A stretch of 64,000 bases of DNA. Source: Phytopseudomonas daroniae (GTDB lineage: Bacteria; Pseudomonadota; Gammaproteobacteria; Pseudomonadales; Pseudomonadaceae). Shown here piece by piece: positions 17,959 through 25,530 of this stretch. Numbering within the stretch: the stretch's first letter is position 1; every line of letters starts with the position of its first letter. The stretch lies in the NCBI RefSeq assembly GCF_004327285.1, contig NZ_QJUI01000001.1, positions 1-64,000 of the forward strand, written 5' to 3'. Both the position numbers and the translations under genes were made by a program. Under the pieces are notes generated by a model that was not told the DNA's origin, ran no database searches, and saw only the letters and a list, made by a program, of their open reading frames with translations.

Positions 17959-18740
17959 TCGCTTTCCCTCAATACGTAGGTGCCCTGCCCTTGGCGCTCG
18001 CGCCACAGGTACCAGGCGAACGCCCCGGCCACGCCGAGCAGCAGGAACAGCCCGCCGAAGAACAGCGTACGTGCCCGCGACACGCTTTCATCGAGCATCC
18101 AGATGCCCAGGAATGAGCTCAGCGGCGGCCGCGCATCGTCACGCAGGTTGCGCATCGCCGCCTTGATCGCGGTCACCGAAACGCCGTCGTAATTCAGCCC
18201 GGAAATACCGTTGGCCACCAGGGTCTTGATCTGCGGGATCAGTTGGTCGACATCGGTATCCGGCTCATAGCGGATCAGCACCGAAGCCGATGAAGGTGAG
18301 ATCACCCGTTTGAGCAGGTCATTGTCGGGCAGCACCACATGTACCCGTGCCGACAGCACGCCGTCGATCTGCGACACGGTGTGCGACAGCTCCTCGCTCA
18401 GGGCGTAAACCATCTGTGCCCGCTCCTGCACCGGCGAGGACACCAGACCGTTGTTCTTGAACACGTCGCCCATGTTGGAAAACTGCTGCTGCGGCAGGCC
18501 GGCCTCGTCGAGCAGGGCCACGGCGTCGGACAGCCGCTCCTGAGGCACGCTGACGGTGATGCGGCCATCTTCCTGCACCTGACGCTGAGCAGCGATACCC
18601 TCGCGCAGCAATGCGGCGACCATGCTGTTGGCTTCACGCTCGCCAAGGTTGCTGTACAGCACCATGCCGTCACAGGCCTGCAGCAACAGTGTCAGCATCA
18701 ACAGCGCGACCAAGCGAAGAGGATGCCCACGCATGTTCAC
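17955..18740 (-). CDS. sctJ: type III inner-ring lipoprotein SctJ
   Basis: A 261-residue YscJ/HrcJ/PrgK-family lipoprotein. The signal sequence ends in a lipobox LLLQAC with Cys23. The conserved ring-building block YSNLGEREANSMVAALLREGI follows, with LDEAGLPQQQFSNMGDVF and RVHVVLPDN further on. A C-terminal TM segment lies at about 228-246. It forms the inner-membrane ring with SctD. Confidence 0.96.
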   Translation of the reverse strand: MNMRGHPLRLVALLMLTLLLQACDGMVLYSNLGEREANSMVAALLREGIAAQRQVQEDGRITVSVPQERLSDAVALLDEAGLPQQQFSNMGDVFKNNGLVSSPVQERAQMVYALSEELSHTVSQIDGVLSARVHVVLPDNDLLKRVISPSSASVLIRYEPDTDVDQLIPQIKTLVANGISGLNYDGVSVTAIKAAMRNLRDDARPPLSSFLGIWMLDESVSRARTLFFGGLFLLLGVAGAFAWYLWRERQGQGTYVLRESE

Positions 18741-19144
18741 TGGCCCCTTAGCAGGGTGTTGGCAGAGCCGGAAATCTGCGTGGCACCACGCACCACCATC
18801 TGGGTTTCGATGGAGTAATCGAAGACCCGGCTGAGGGAGCCAACCAGGCGGTCGATCTGCTGCTCGTTGACCTTGCCCGGTTCGACACCGGCGCCCTTGT
18901 CCACCGGCGAGCTGCTGACGTAGGGCGTGCGCTCCACGCTGGCGCTGTCGGAAAAGCCGCGCGAGCGGTCGATGAAACCGTTGAGTCGTTCCATCAGGTT
19001 CTCGCCGATCTGGTTCGGGCTGGCGCCCTGGGGCATGCCCTTGGCCTGGCTGGCCATGTGCTCGAACAGGTTCTGCGAGACCTGGGCGACATCCTGGCCG
19101 GCGGCCGTGGGGGCCGCCGTGGCGACTGCTGCGCTGACTGTCAT
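18737..19144 (-). CDS. sctI: type III inner-rod protein SctI
   Basis: A 135-residue protein with a low-complexity Ala/Thr N-terminus and the C-terminal helical block IDRLVGSLSRVFDYSIETQMVVRGATQISGSANTLLRGQ seen in YscI/HrpB/PrgJ-type rod proteins, which are rich in N/T/L near the end. It lies directly before sctJ, the usual order. The start is the ATG at 19144 after a 15-base gap from the preceding small ORF. Confidence 0.85.
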   Translation of the reverse strand: MTVSAAVATAAPTAAGQDVAQVSQNLFEHMASQAKGMPQGASPNQIGENLMERLNGFIDRSRGFSDSASVERTPYVSSSPVDKGAGVEPGKVNEQQIDRLVGSLSRVFDYSIETQMVVRGATQISGSANTLLRGQ

Positions 19145-19159
19145 GGCCGATCCCCGTGG

Positions 19160-19363
19160 TTATTCTTCGTCGTCCGCGGTGGCTTCCTTGAGTATCTCCT
19201 GGGCCCTCGGCATGACGATGAACTGGCCGCCGAGGATGATCGCCTGGGTGATCATGTCGTTGGTGAGCTCGTCCTCGGCCTGGGCGTTTTCCAGCGCCTG
19301 GTCGAATTCGGCCTCGGGGGTGTTCTCTACCGTGCTGTTGCCATCTACCGAACTGACTGCCAT
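19160..19363 (-). CDS. 67-residue acidic small T3SS protein (pilin/needle or chaperone candidate)
   Basis: ATG at 19363 with AAAGGAGAAA upstream, so a strong ribosome site. The 67-residue product has a very acidic N-terminal half and tail (TADDEE). One hydrophobic helical stretch, ITQAIILGGQFIVMPRAQEIL, lies at about 36-56. No family is recognised with certainty. Its place before sctI and its size (about 7 kDa, like rhizobial NopA as I recall) make it a candidate for the needle/pilus subunit SctF or its partner. A longer frame starting at 19408 lacks support. Confidence 0.6.
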   Translation of the reverse strand: MAVSSVDGNSTVENTPEAEFDQALENAQAEDELTNDMITQAIILGGQFIVMPRAQEILKEATADDEE

Positions 19364-19429
19364 GGGATTTCTCCTTTCACCTGGGTTTATCAGACCGTTG
19401 AAAAACACCCTGCATTTTTCAACGGCTCG

Positions 19430-20101
19430 TCATTCGTCCGCACCCTTGACCACCTGAATGCCGGCACTACCGCGAAACACCCGCACCCCCCGCTCGCGAA
19501 CCACTTCGGGTTCCGCCACCACCGGGCTCTGCAACTGATCGATACGTTGCTGAACCAGCACCATGTAGGGCGGTGGCCCGGAAATCAGCATGCCGTCCCC
19601 GTGAAAACTGCTGCGCAGGGACAGGTGCTTGCCTGCCACTCCCAGCTCGTCCAGGGATGCCTGCAACTCGTCGAGCTGAAAACCGCTGGGTTCGAACTGG
19701 CGGATCTCGATTTCTTCCTCACTGTTCACGTGCAGCATGTTGCCGTCGAAAAACCAGGTCAGGCCGCTGTTGCCACACAGCGCGTCGAGAAACTCGCCAG
19801 CGCTGGAAGCACGCAGATTGCTCTGTGCACGCCCCTTGACCCGACTGGAAATCGCCATCGGCAGACCAAGGTTGCGCCCGAAGGCCTCCAGTGCACTGCG
19901 CAGATCCTGATTGATCACCACATAGGCATAGGGCTGCTCGTACCACTGCGGCGTCGCCTCGGCGCGTGCCAGCCCTGAACTGCCCGCCAGCAACAGCAGG
20001 GACAGCGCCAGGCCGCGCCTGACGGAACCACTATCGGCGCAGGCAGGGCGATGAAACAACCGCCGGCCGGCAACAATCACAAGATTTCGCAGCCGCTTCA
20101 C
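19430..20101 (-). CDS. sctC1: split secretin N-terminal half SctC1 (NolW/RhcC1-like)
   Basis: About 223 residues. After a basic leader of about 30 residues comes a signal sequence (RRGLALSLLLLAGSSGLARAEA). Then come the T3SS secretin N0 domain (YVVINQDLRSALEAFGRNLGLPMAIS ... SSAGEFLDALCGNSGLTWFFDGNMLHV) and an N1-like domain (LRSSFHGDGMLISGPPPYMVLVQQRIDQL). It stops before any beta-barrel secretin domain. That part is encoded separately at 21414-22691. The likely start is the GTG at 20101. A downstream GTG at 20080 is possible. Length is close to rhizobial NolW. Confidence 0.85.
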   Translation of the reverse strand: MKRLRNLVIVAGRRLFHRPACADSGSVRRGLALSLLLLAGSSGLARAEATPQWYEQPYAYVVINQDLRSALEAFGRNLGLPMAISSRVKGRAQSNLRASSAGEFLDALCGNSGLTWFFDGNMLHVNSEEEIEIRQFEPSGFQLDELQASLDELGVAGKHLSLRSSFHGDGMLISGPPPYMVLVQQRIDQLQSPVVAEPEVVRERGVRVFRGSAGIQVVKGADE

Positions 20102-20132
20102 ATACCCCACTGATGATGGCTCTATAGAATGC

Positions 20133-20146
20133 CCGGCACGTGCCGG
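20133..20146. promoter_or_regulatory. 14-bp perfect palindrome between sctC1 and the TPR gene
   Basis: CCGGCACGTGCCGG lies in the only divergent promoter space inside the sct array. An AT-rich TATAGAAT at 20123-20130 could be a -10 for the plus-strand gene. The palindrome may be an operator or simply a strong hairpin. Confidence 0.35.
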
Positions 20147-20167
20147 ATCAACCCAGGAGCACCGCCT

Positions 20168-20977
20168 TTGCCGTCGATTTCCTCCCGCCGCATCCTGCTG
20201 CTCGCCAGCTTCGTCCTGCTGGGCGCCTGCAGCAGCAACGCGCCCAGCAATGCGTCCGCGCCAGCGGGCGATGACGCCTACCAACGCCTGATGAAACTGG
20301 CCAACGACGTCGAGGCACGCGGTGACCGCGGTACCGCGGCGACGCTTTATCAGCGTGCCGCCGAACAGCCCGGCGCCGGTTTCGAGGCCTGGCAACGGCT
20401 GGGCCGTGCACGACTGGACAGCGGCAACGCCCGCGGCGCCGAACAGGCCTACCAGAAAGCCGTCGCCCTGGAACCGGACAATCCGGTCGGCCTGCTCGGC
20501 CTGGGCACCGCGCAGTTGCGCCTGGGTTATCCGGAGCGCGCCCAGCCGCTGCTCGCCAGCGCCACCGAGCAGTTGCCGAACGAGGCCCAGGCCTTCGCCC
20601 GCCTGGGCGCCGCCGAAGCCCAGCTGGGCAACATCAGCGCCATGCAGAGCGCCTTCGCCACGGCTCGCAAGCTGGCGCCCGGCGATCTCGATGCGCGCAG
20701 CAACCTGGCGCTGGCCTATGCCCTCAATGGTGACAGCGACAACGCGCTGCGCGAGATCGACGGCATCGACCGCTCGCCCACCGCGCAACTGCGCCACCAG
20801 CGCAATGCGCTGCTGATCCAGGTGCTGGCCGGCAAGCGTGGCAAACCGGCCAGCGTGCAGCTCGACGACACCAGCCCGGCCGAGCGCCAGACGCTGATCG
20901 CCGAAGCCCGGCGCATCGCCGCCATCGAGGATCCCGCCGAACGCGCTCGCGCCCTGGGGCTGAGCGCCGATCACTAG
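20168..20977 (+). CDS. TadD-like TPR lipoprotein inside the T3SS island
   Basis: A 269-residue protein starting at TTG 20168 (AGGAG 8 bases upstream). The signal sequence ends in lipobox LLGAC with Cys21. Three to four tetratricopeptide repeats follow at about 35-200 (for example LGRARLDSGNARGAEQAYQKAVALEPDN). This is the layout of TadD, the outer-membrane pilotin-like protein of Tad/Flp pili. It is read opposite to all neighbouring sct genes and sits between the two secretin halves. I recall a TPR gene between hrcC1 and hrcC2 in P. syringae T3SS-2. A role as secretin pilotin is inferred. Confidence 0.8.
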   Translation: MPSISSRRILLLASFVLLGACSSNAPSNASAPAGDDAYQRLMKLANDVEARGDRGTAATLYQRAAEQPGAGFEAWQRLGRARLDSGNARGAEQAYQKAVALEPDNPVGLLGLGTAQLRLGYPERAQPLLASATEQLPNEAQAFARLGAAEAQLGNISAMQSAFATARKLAPGDLDARSNLALAYALNGDSDNALREIDGIDRSPTAQLRHQRNALLIQVLAGKRGKPASVQLDDTSPAERQTLIAEARRIAAIEDPAERARALGLSADH

Positions 20978-20994
20978 GGTCTGTTCCCGTTTCA
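20974..20994. repeat. solo terminal inverted repeat of the 62.3-kb element
   Basis: CTAGGGTCTGTTCCCGTTTCA matches the end of the 62318-62582 element (CTAGGGTCTGTTGACGTTTCA in the orientation of its right end) in all but two positions. It overlaps the TAG stop codon of the TPR gene. No partner end is visible nearby, so it is a remnant or a solo end. Confidence 0.55.
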
Positions 20995-21003
20995 TCACGA
21001 GGC

Positions 21004-21399
21004 TCATTGCCCGCCTCCGGTATCGCTCTGCGCCGCCTGCTCCTGCCGGCGGCGGCGCTTCTCGTCGGTTTCGAAACCTTCCAGATACGACTGCGCCGCC
21101 CGACCTACCGGCGCGGCCAGCGTCGGCCCGGTCTGCCGGCCACGCAGCAGATCACCGCGGCGCTCGACCATCTGCAGCAGATTGGCGTTGTTGGCGCAGC
21201 CAGGCGGCAGTGGTAGCAGCGCCTGTTCATCGACCGGCTGGCCCTCATCCGAAACGCGACGACAGGCATCCGGCACCAGCAGAGTCTGGCCATTGCCATC
21301 GACGATGGTCTGGTAACCATGGGAATAGCTGGGCGCCTGCAATTCGGTCTGACAGGCGCTGAGCAGCAGGCAGATGGACAGCATGCTCAGACGAGTCAT
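21004..21399 (-). CDS. CpaD-like (Tad/Flp pilus) lipoprotein
   Basis: A 131-residue lipoprotein with lipobox LLSAC (Cys16). The block LPPGCANNANLLQMVERRGDLLRGR followed by APVGRAAQSYLEG is characteristic of the CpaD/TadB family of Tad pilus biogenesis proteins, which are outer-membrane-associated and work beside the CpaC secretin. It is shorter than typical CpaD (about 200). The ATG at 21399 has GGGGGT upstream. An ATG at 21417 overlapping the sctC2 stop is an alternative. A Tad-type protein inside a T3SS array is unusual. Confidence 0.7.
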   Translation of the reverse strand: MTRLSMLSICLLLSACQTELQAPSYSHGYQTIVDGNGQTLLVPDACRRVSDEGQPVDEQALLPLPPGCANNANLLQMVERRGDLLRGRQTGPTLAAPVGRAAQSYLEGFETDEKRRRRQEQAAQSDTGGGQ

Positions 21400-21413
21400 C
21401 GCGGTACCCCCGT

Positions 21414-22691
21414 TCATTGCACGTGAAACCCGAAGGAACTGCTACGCGCGGGCGCATCGGCGCGCGCCCCCAGGGTGCGGTCGAGGGGTGTGAGCATCGC
21501 CTGGGTCTGCACCGGTTCGACCAGGTAGGGCGTGATCAGGATCACCAACTCGGTTTCGTTCTGCTGGAAGCGCTTGGAGCGGAACAGGTTGCCGAGGATC
21601 GGCATGTCACCGAGCAGCGGGACTTTCTCCAGATCCTGGGAGTTCTCGCGCTGGAACAGACCGGCGATGGCGAAGGTCTGGCCGCTGCCCACCTCGACAC
21701 GGGTATCCGCGCGGCGCACACGGAACGACGGCACGCGGAAGCCGGACACCTCCAGGGTGCTGCCGCCCATCAGGCTGCTGACCTCCGGGCGCACCTGCAG
21801 GCCGATACGGTCGTTGGGCAGCAGTGTCGGGCTGAACAGCAGCGACACGCCGTAGGACTTGTATTCGATGCCGACCAGGTCGCTGTTCACCGGCACCGGT
21901 ACCGGTACTTCACCGCCCGCCAGGAAGCTCGCCGTTTCACCGGTCATGGCGGTAATGTTGGGCTCGGCGAGAATCTCCAGCACTCCGTTGCTCTGCAGTG
22001 CTTCGAGCACGGTGTCGATATTGAAGTGGCCGCTGTCCAGGCCGACGCCGATCAGGTTGGAAGCGCCAGCGGCGGCTTCCGCCGCCAGATTGCCTCCCGT
22101 GAGCAGGCCGAAGGAGAAGGTGCCGTTGTTGAACAGCGCGTTCCAGCTCACCCCGTAACGCAGCAGCTCTTCCCGGGACACTTCGGCGAAGCGCACGCGA
22201 ATGTTTACCTGCGCCGACCCCGGGTAGGTGGCGGTGTTCACTGCGCTCTGCCATTCCTGCCCGGTGGGATCGAGCATGGCGTTGAGATCCAGCGCCTCGC
22301 CGACGCCGCTGACCTGGCCACGGGCCGTCAGGCGGTTACCCACACCCTTCACTTCGGCGCCGCTCTGCGGATGGCTGCTGCGCAGCGCGCTGCTGATCGG
22401 CCGGCCATTGCTGCCGACATTGATCTGCAGCGAGGCGATCTCCCGCTCGTCGCTGCCCAGGGCCACCAGCGTGGTGTGCCCGGCGCGCTTGCCGAACAGG
22501 TAGATGACGCCAGGCGACACCACCTGCAGATCGGCAATGCCCGGTTCGGCGACCATCACCGCATCCACCGGCTCGGCGAACCGCATGATGCGCCCCTCGC
22601 CTGCCGCCAGATCGATGCGGCCACCCAGCGGCGACTGCGCCATGGCCAGTAACGGCATGCAGCAGAACATCAGCAACAGCCCGCGCATCAT
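21414..22691 (-). CDS. sctC2: split secretin C-terminal half SctC2, CpaC/RcpA (Tad) type
   Basis: A 425-residue protein: signal peptide (about 1-19), then a pilus-formation N-terminal domain (DLAAGEGRIMRFAEPVDAVMVAEPGIADLQVV ... at about 25-92) as in CpaC. An N-domain follows (VNIRVRFAEVSREELLRYGVSW). The secretin barrel domain lies at about 240-395 (EILAEPNITAMTGETASFLAGGEVPVPVP, GQTFAIAGLFQ, VPLLGDMPILGNLF, ELVILITPYLVEP). It would form the outer-membrane ring, with SctC1 supplying the N0/N1 domains that contact SctD. Its ATGATG overlaps the sctV stop. Confidence 0.9.
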   Translation of the reverse strand: MMRGLLLMFCCMPLLAMAQSPLGGRIDLAAGEGRIMRFAEPVDAVMVAEPGIADLQVVSPGVIYLFGKRAGHTTLVALGSDEREIASLQINVGSNGRPISSALRSSHPQSGAEVKGVGNRLTARGQVSGVGEALDLNAMLDPTGQEWQSAVNTATYPGSAQVNIRVRFAEVSREELLRYGVSWNALFNNGTFSFGLLTGGNLAAEAAAGASNLIGVGLDSGHFNIDTVLEALQSNGVLEILAEPNITAMTGETASFLAGGEVPVPVPVNSDLVGIEYKSYGVSLLFSPTLLPNDRIGLQVRPEVSSLMGGSTLEVSGFRVPSFRVRRADTRVEVGSGQTFAIAGLFQRENSQDLEKVPLLGDMPILGNLFRSKRFQQNETELVILITPYLVEPVQTQAMLTPLDRTLGARADAPARSSSFGFHVQ

Positions 22692-24823
22692 GTGGCACCT
22701 GCCAGAGCGGGTGCGGGTTCGCTTCTTTCCGCCCGCGCGGTAGCCGGTGAGCCGATCACCTTGATCGCCTGCAGGCTGTATTCCGGAGCCAGTTCGGTAA
22801 AGGACAGCACGGCCATCTCCAGTTCGTCACGAATGCACAAGCGCAGGATTCGGCGGCGCAATTCCGGGTGCACCACCAGGGTCGGTCGAACCTGCTCGGG
22901 CAATTGCGCGCACTGCTGGCGCAGCGCCTTGAGCAGGCCGCGGGTGGCTTCCCGGGCACGGATTTCACCGCGTCCGGTGTCTTGCTGGCGCGCGGCCTCC
23001 AGCAATTGAGCTTCCAGGGCCGAGCCAAGCACGAAGGCGGCGATCACCCGTTTCTCATCGGCATGCTGGTGGCTGATCTGCCGGGCCAGGGCCATGCGCA
23101 GGTGATCGGCGAAGCGCCCGACATCCCCCTCGCGGCCGCCCCACTCGACCATCGCCTCGAGCAGTGCGCGGCGATTGCGGATCGATACCCCTTCGGCCAC
23201 CAGCCGGCGCAGGGCATCGGCGACACGCTGCAAGGGCACAGCACGCAAGGCTTCCTTGACCAGCTCGCCGTGGCTCTCTTCCAGATGCGCGAGCAACTGG
23301 CGGGTTTCCTGGATGCCGAGAAAATCCCCGGCGTAACGGCGCAGGGTGCGCGCCATCACGTCGCGGAGGATTTCGTCCGGGCGCAGGTAGACGATGCCCG
23401 CATCGCTCAGGTCGGCCTGCTGCTCGCCAGCGATCCACAAGCCCGGGCGGCTGCTCAGCGGCGATGCGCGTTCCTCGCCCTGGATGTCGAGCAGTTGCAG
23501 ATGCACGGGATCGTCCTGCAGCAGCACCTGGGCAGGGTTCAGCTCGCCCTGATCCACCGGCACGCCTTCCAGCTCGACACGGTAGCTGCCAGTTGCAGCG
23601 GCCATGTCGACCAGCACCGACGGCATCGGAAATTCGATGCCCAGCTCGTTGTGCAGATCGTGGCAAAGCACCTCGAGGCGCTGTTTGAACGGCTGCAGGG
23701 GCACCGCCTCGGCCAGGCCGGGGCCAATGGACAGCAGCACACGGGAATCCGCGGCGGCGGGTGATGGCTCGGCTTCGTTTTCGGGTTCCGCCTCGATAGC
23801 CTCCTCGACCACGTCGGGCGCTGACGCCTCGACTTCCTGTTCCCGGCGCTGGCGACGCCTCAGCATCCAGGCGCACAGCCCCAGCACGGCCGACAGACCG
23901 AGAAACACCGGCGCCGGAAAACCGGGAATGAACGCGACGGCGGCGAGGATCAGCGCCGTGAGCGTCAGGGCCCGCTGGCTGTTGCCCATCTGGCGGATGA
24001 TCTCGGTGCCCAGGTCGGACTGTTCGGCCTCGTTGTTGACCCGGGTGACCACGGTACCGGCCGCCACGGCGATCAGCAGCGCCGGGATCTGCGCGATCAG
24101 CCCGTCACCCACGGTGAGCAGAGAGTAGGTATGCCCGGCCTCGGAGAAGGACATGCCGCGCGACAGCATGCCGATCAGCAGGCCGCCGATCAGGTTGACG
24201 AAAAGGATCACCAGGCCAGCGATGGCGTCGCCTTTGACGAACTTCATCGAGCCATCCATGGCACCGAACAGCTGGCTCTCGCGCTGCAGGTCGGAACGCC
24301 GACGGCGGGCTTCGTTGGAGTCGATGTCGCCGTTACGCAGGTCGTTGTCGATGCTCATCTGCTTGCCGGGCATGGCGTCCAGGCTAAAGCGCGCCGCCAC
24401 CTCGGCGACCCGTTCGGCGCCCTTGGTGATCACCACGAACTGCGCCACGGTGATGATCAGGAAGATCACCAGACCGACCACCACTTCGCCAGCGATGACG
24501 AATTTGCCGAAGGCTTCGATGATGTGCCCGGCATCACCATGCAAGAGGATCAGCCGCGTGGTGCTGATCGACAGAGCCAGGCGGAACAGCGTGCTGAGCA
24601 GGATCAGCGCCGGCAGCGCGGACAGCTCCAGCGGCTTGCTGATGTAGAACGCGACGATCAGCACGAGGATGCTCAAGGCGATGCTGATGCCGATCAGGGT
24701 ATCGACCAGGTAGGTCGGCAGCGGGATGATCATCATCACGATGGCCATCATCATGAAGGCGACGATCACCACCTCGGTACGTTGCGCGGCCATGCCCGCC
24801 AGGGCGCTGAGGCGCGCCATCAT
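22688..24823 (-). CDS. sctV: type III major export apparatus protein SctV
   Basis: A 711-residue FlhA/LcrD/HrcV-family protein. Seven to eight TM segments in the first about 330 residues carry the FHIPEP-type loop (SLDAMPGKQMSIDNDLRNGDID). A cytosolic nonamer-ring domain follows. Start at 24823 with AGGAG 8 bases upstream; the reading frame extending to 24898 is not used. An acidic linker (about 355-375) separates the two halves. It is coupled to sctY (4-base overlap) and sctC2. Confidence 0.97.
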   Translation of the reverse strand: MMARLSALAGMAAQRTEVVIVAFMMMAIVMMIIPLPTYLVDTLIGISIALSILVLIVAFYISKPLELSALPALILLSTLFRLALSISTTRLILLHGDAGHIIEAFGKFVIAGEVVVGLVIFLIITVAQFVVITKGAERVAEVAARFSLDAMPGKQMSIDNDLRNGDIDSNEARRRRSDLQRESQLFGAMDGSMKFVKGDAIAGLVILFVNLIGGLLIGMLSRGMSFSEAGHTYSLLTVGDGLIAQIPALLIAVAAGTVVTRVNNEAEQSDLGTEIIRQMGNSQRALTLTALILAAVAFIPGFPAPVFLGLSAVLGLCAWMLRRRQRREQEVEASAPDVVEEAIEAEPENEAEPSPAAADSRVLLSIGPGLAEAVPLQPFKQRLEVLCHDLHNELGIEFPMPSVLVDMAAATGSYRVELEGVPVDQGELNPAQVLLQDDPVHLQLLDIQGEERASPLSSRPGLWIAGEQQADLSDAGIVYLRPDEILRDVMARTLRRYAGDFLGIQETRQLLAHLEESHGELVKEALRAVPLQRVADALRRLVAEGVSIRNRRALLEAMVEWGGREGDVGRFADHLRMALARQISHQHADEKRVIAAFVLGSALEAQLLEAARQQDTGRGEIRAREATRGLLKALRQQCAQLPEQVRPTLVVHPELRRRILRLCIRDELEMAVLSFTELAPEYSLQAIKVIGSPATARAERSEPAPALAGAT

Positions 24824-25161
24824 GCTGCACGCTCCTGGCGCATCTGCCGGTAGCGGGCGAAACAGCTGCGCGCCTCGTGGTGCTGGCCGGCGCACCACAG
24901 GGCACGGCTGCGCAGCAACAGCCAGGCGGCGGACTCGCCTTGCAGCGCGTGCAGATGATCCAGCGTGCGCAACGCCCGCTCGCCATCGCCGCTGGCGGTG
25001 AAGGCAGCGGCCAGGCGGGCCAGCAGCACCCGGTCATCCGGGTTCAATTGCACGGCCAGTAGCAACAGCACCAGGGCGCGCTGCCCCTGACCGACCCGCA
25101 GGTAAAGATCACCCAGGCCCTGCAACAGCTTGGCGGCATCGTGATCGTCGCGCTGCATCAT
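24820..25161 (-). CDS. sctY: SctY-like TPR chaperone
   Basis: A 113-residue all-helical protein with three TPR motifs (LGDLYLRVGQGQRALVLLLLAVQLNPDD; ARLAAAFTASGDGERALRTLDHL; SRALWCAGQHHEARSCFARY). Length and pattern fit YscY (114 residues), the chaperone of YscX that also contacts the SctV ring. The order sctX-sctY-sctV equals yscX-yscY-lcrD. It is also reminiscent of y4yS beside rhcV in rhizobia (from memory). Confidence 0.8.
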   Translation of the reverse strand: MMQRDDHDAAKLLQGLGDLYLRVGQGQRALVLLLLAVQLNPDDRVLLARLAAAFTASGDGERALRTLDHLHALQGESAAWLLLRSRALWCAGQHHEARSCFARYRQMRQERAA

Positions 25162-25529
25162 TCCCCCGTCTCGGTTTCGACCCGCTGCCGATCCAGGGCC
25201 TGACGGGTGTCGAGCTCCTCACGGACGAGGGCCATGGCCAGTGTTCTGGTTTCACCGTCGAGCGGCAGCGTCGGCAGGATGCGTTCGAGAATGTCCTCGA
25301 GAATTTCCGCGGGCCGCGAGCCGGCGAACAGCCCAGGCTCCACACCAGCGGCCAGTTCCAACGCCTGCAGGTCATCCTGTATCGACGGCAGCGGCGGCGT
25401 GCGCGGCAGGCTGGGCTGGCGAACGACGGGTGGCGGCGTGGGTGAAACGGGGAGCAGCTCATTCGGGCGGGTACGAACCTCGGACGCTGCATCCGAAGGC
25501 GCCAGCGGGGCGCGTGAATCGATCTTCAT
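25158..25529 (-). CDS. sctX: SctX-like early secreted protein
   Basis: A 123-residue protein with a disordered Pro/Ser/Arg-rich N-terminal half and a helical C-terminal half (DDLQALELAAGVEP, ILEDILERILPTLPLDGETRTLAMALVREELDTRQALDRQRV). The size matches YscX (122), and it lies just upstream of the SctY-like gene with a 4-base overlap. The family is so divergent that the call rests mainly on size, helicity and gene order. The ATG at 25529 is used because the earlier in-frame start would run into sctD. Confidence 0.65.
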   Translation of the reverse strand: MKIDSRAPLAPSDAASEVRTRPNELLPVSPTPPPVVRQPSLPRTPPLPSIQDDLQALELAAGVEPGLFAGSRPAEILEDILERILPTLPLDGETRTLAMALVREELDTRQALDRQRVETETGE

Positions 25530-25530
25530 G

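Noticed and set aside
19430..21007. 525-codon frame as one secretin protein
   Set aside because: Only the C-terminal about 223 codons are secretin-like. The rest is antisense to the TPR lipoprotein gene, which has a lipobox and TPR motifs.
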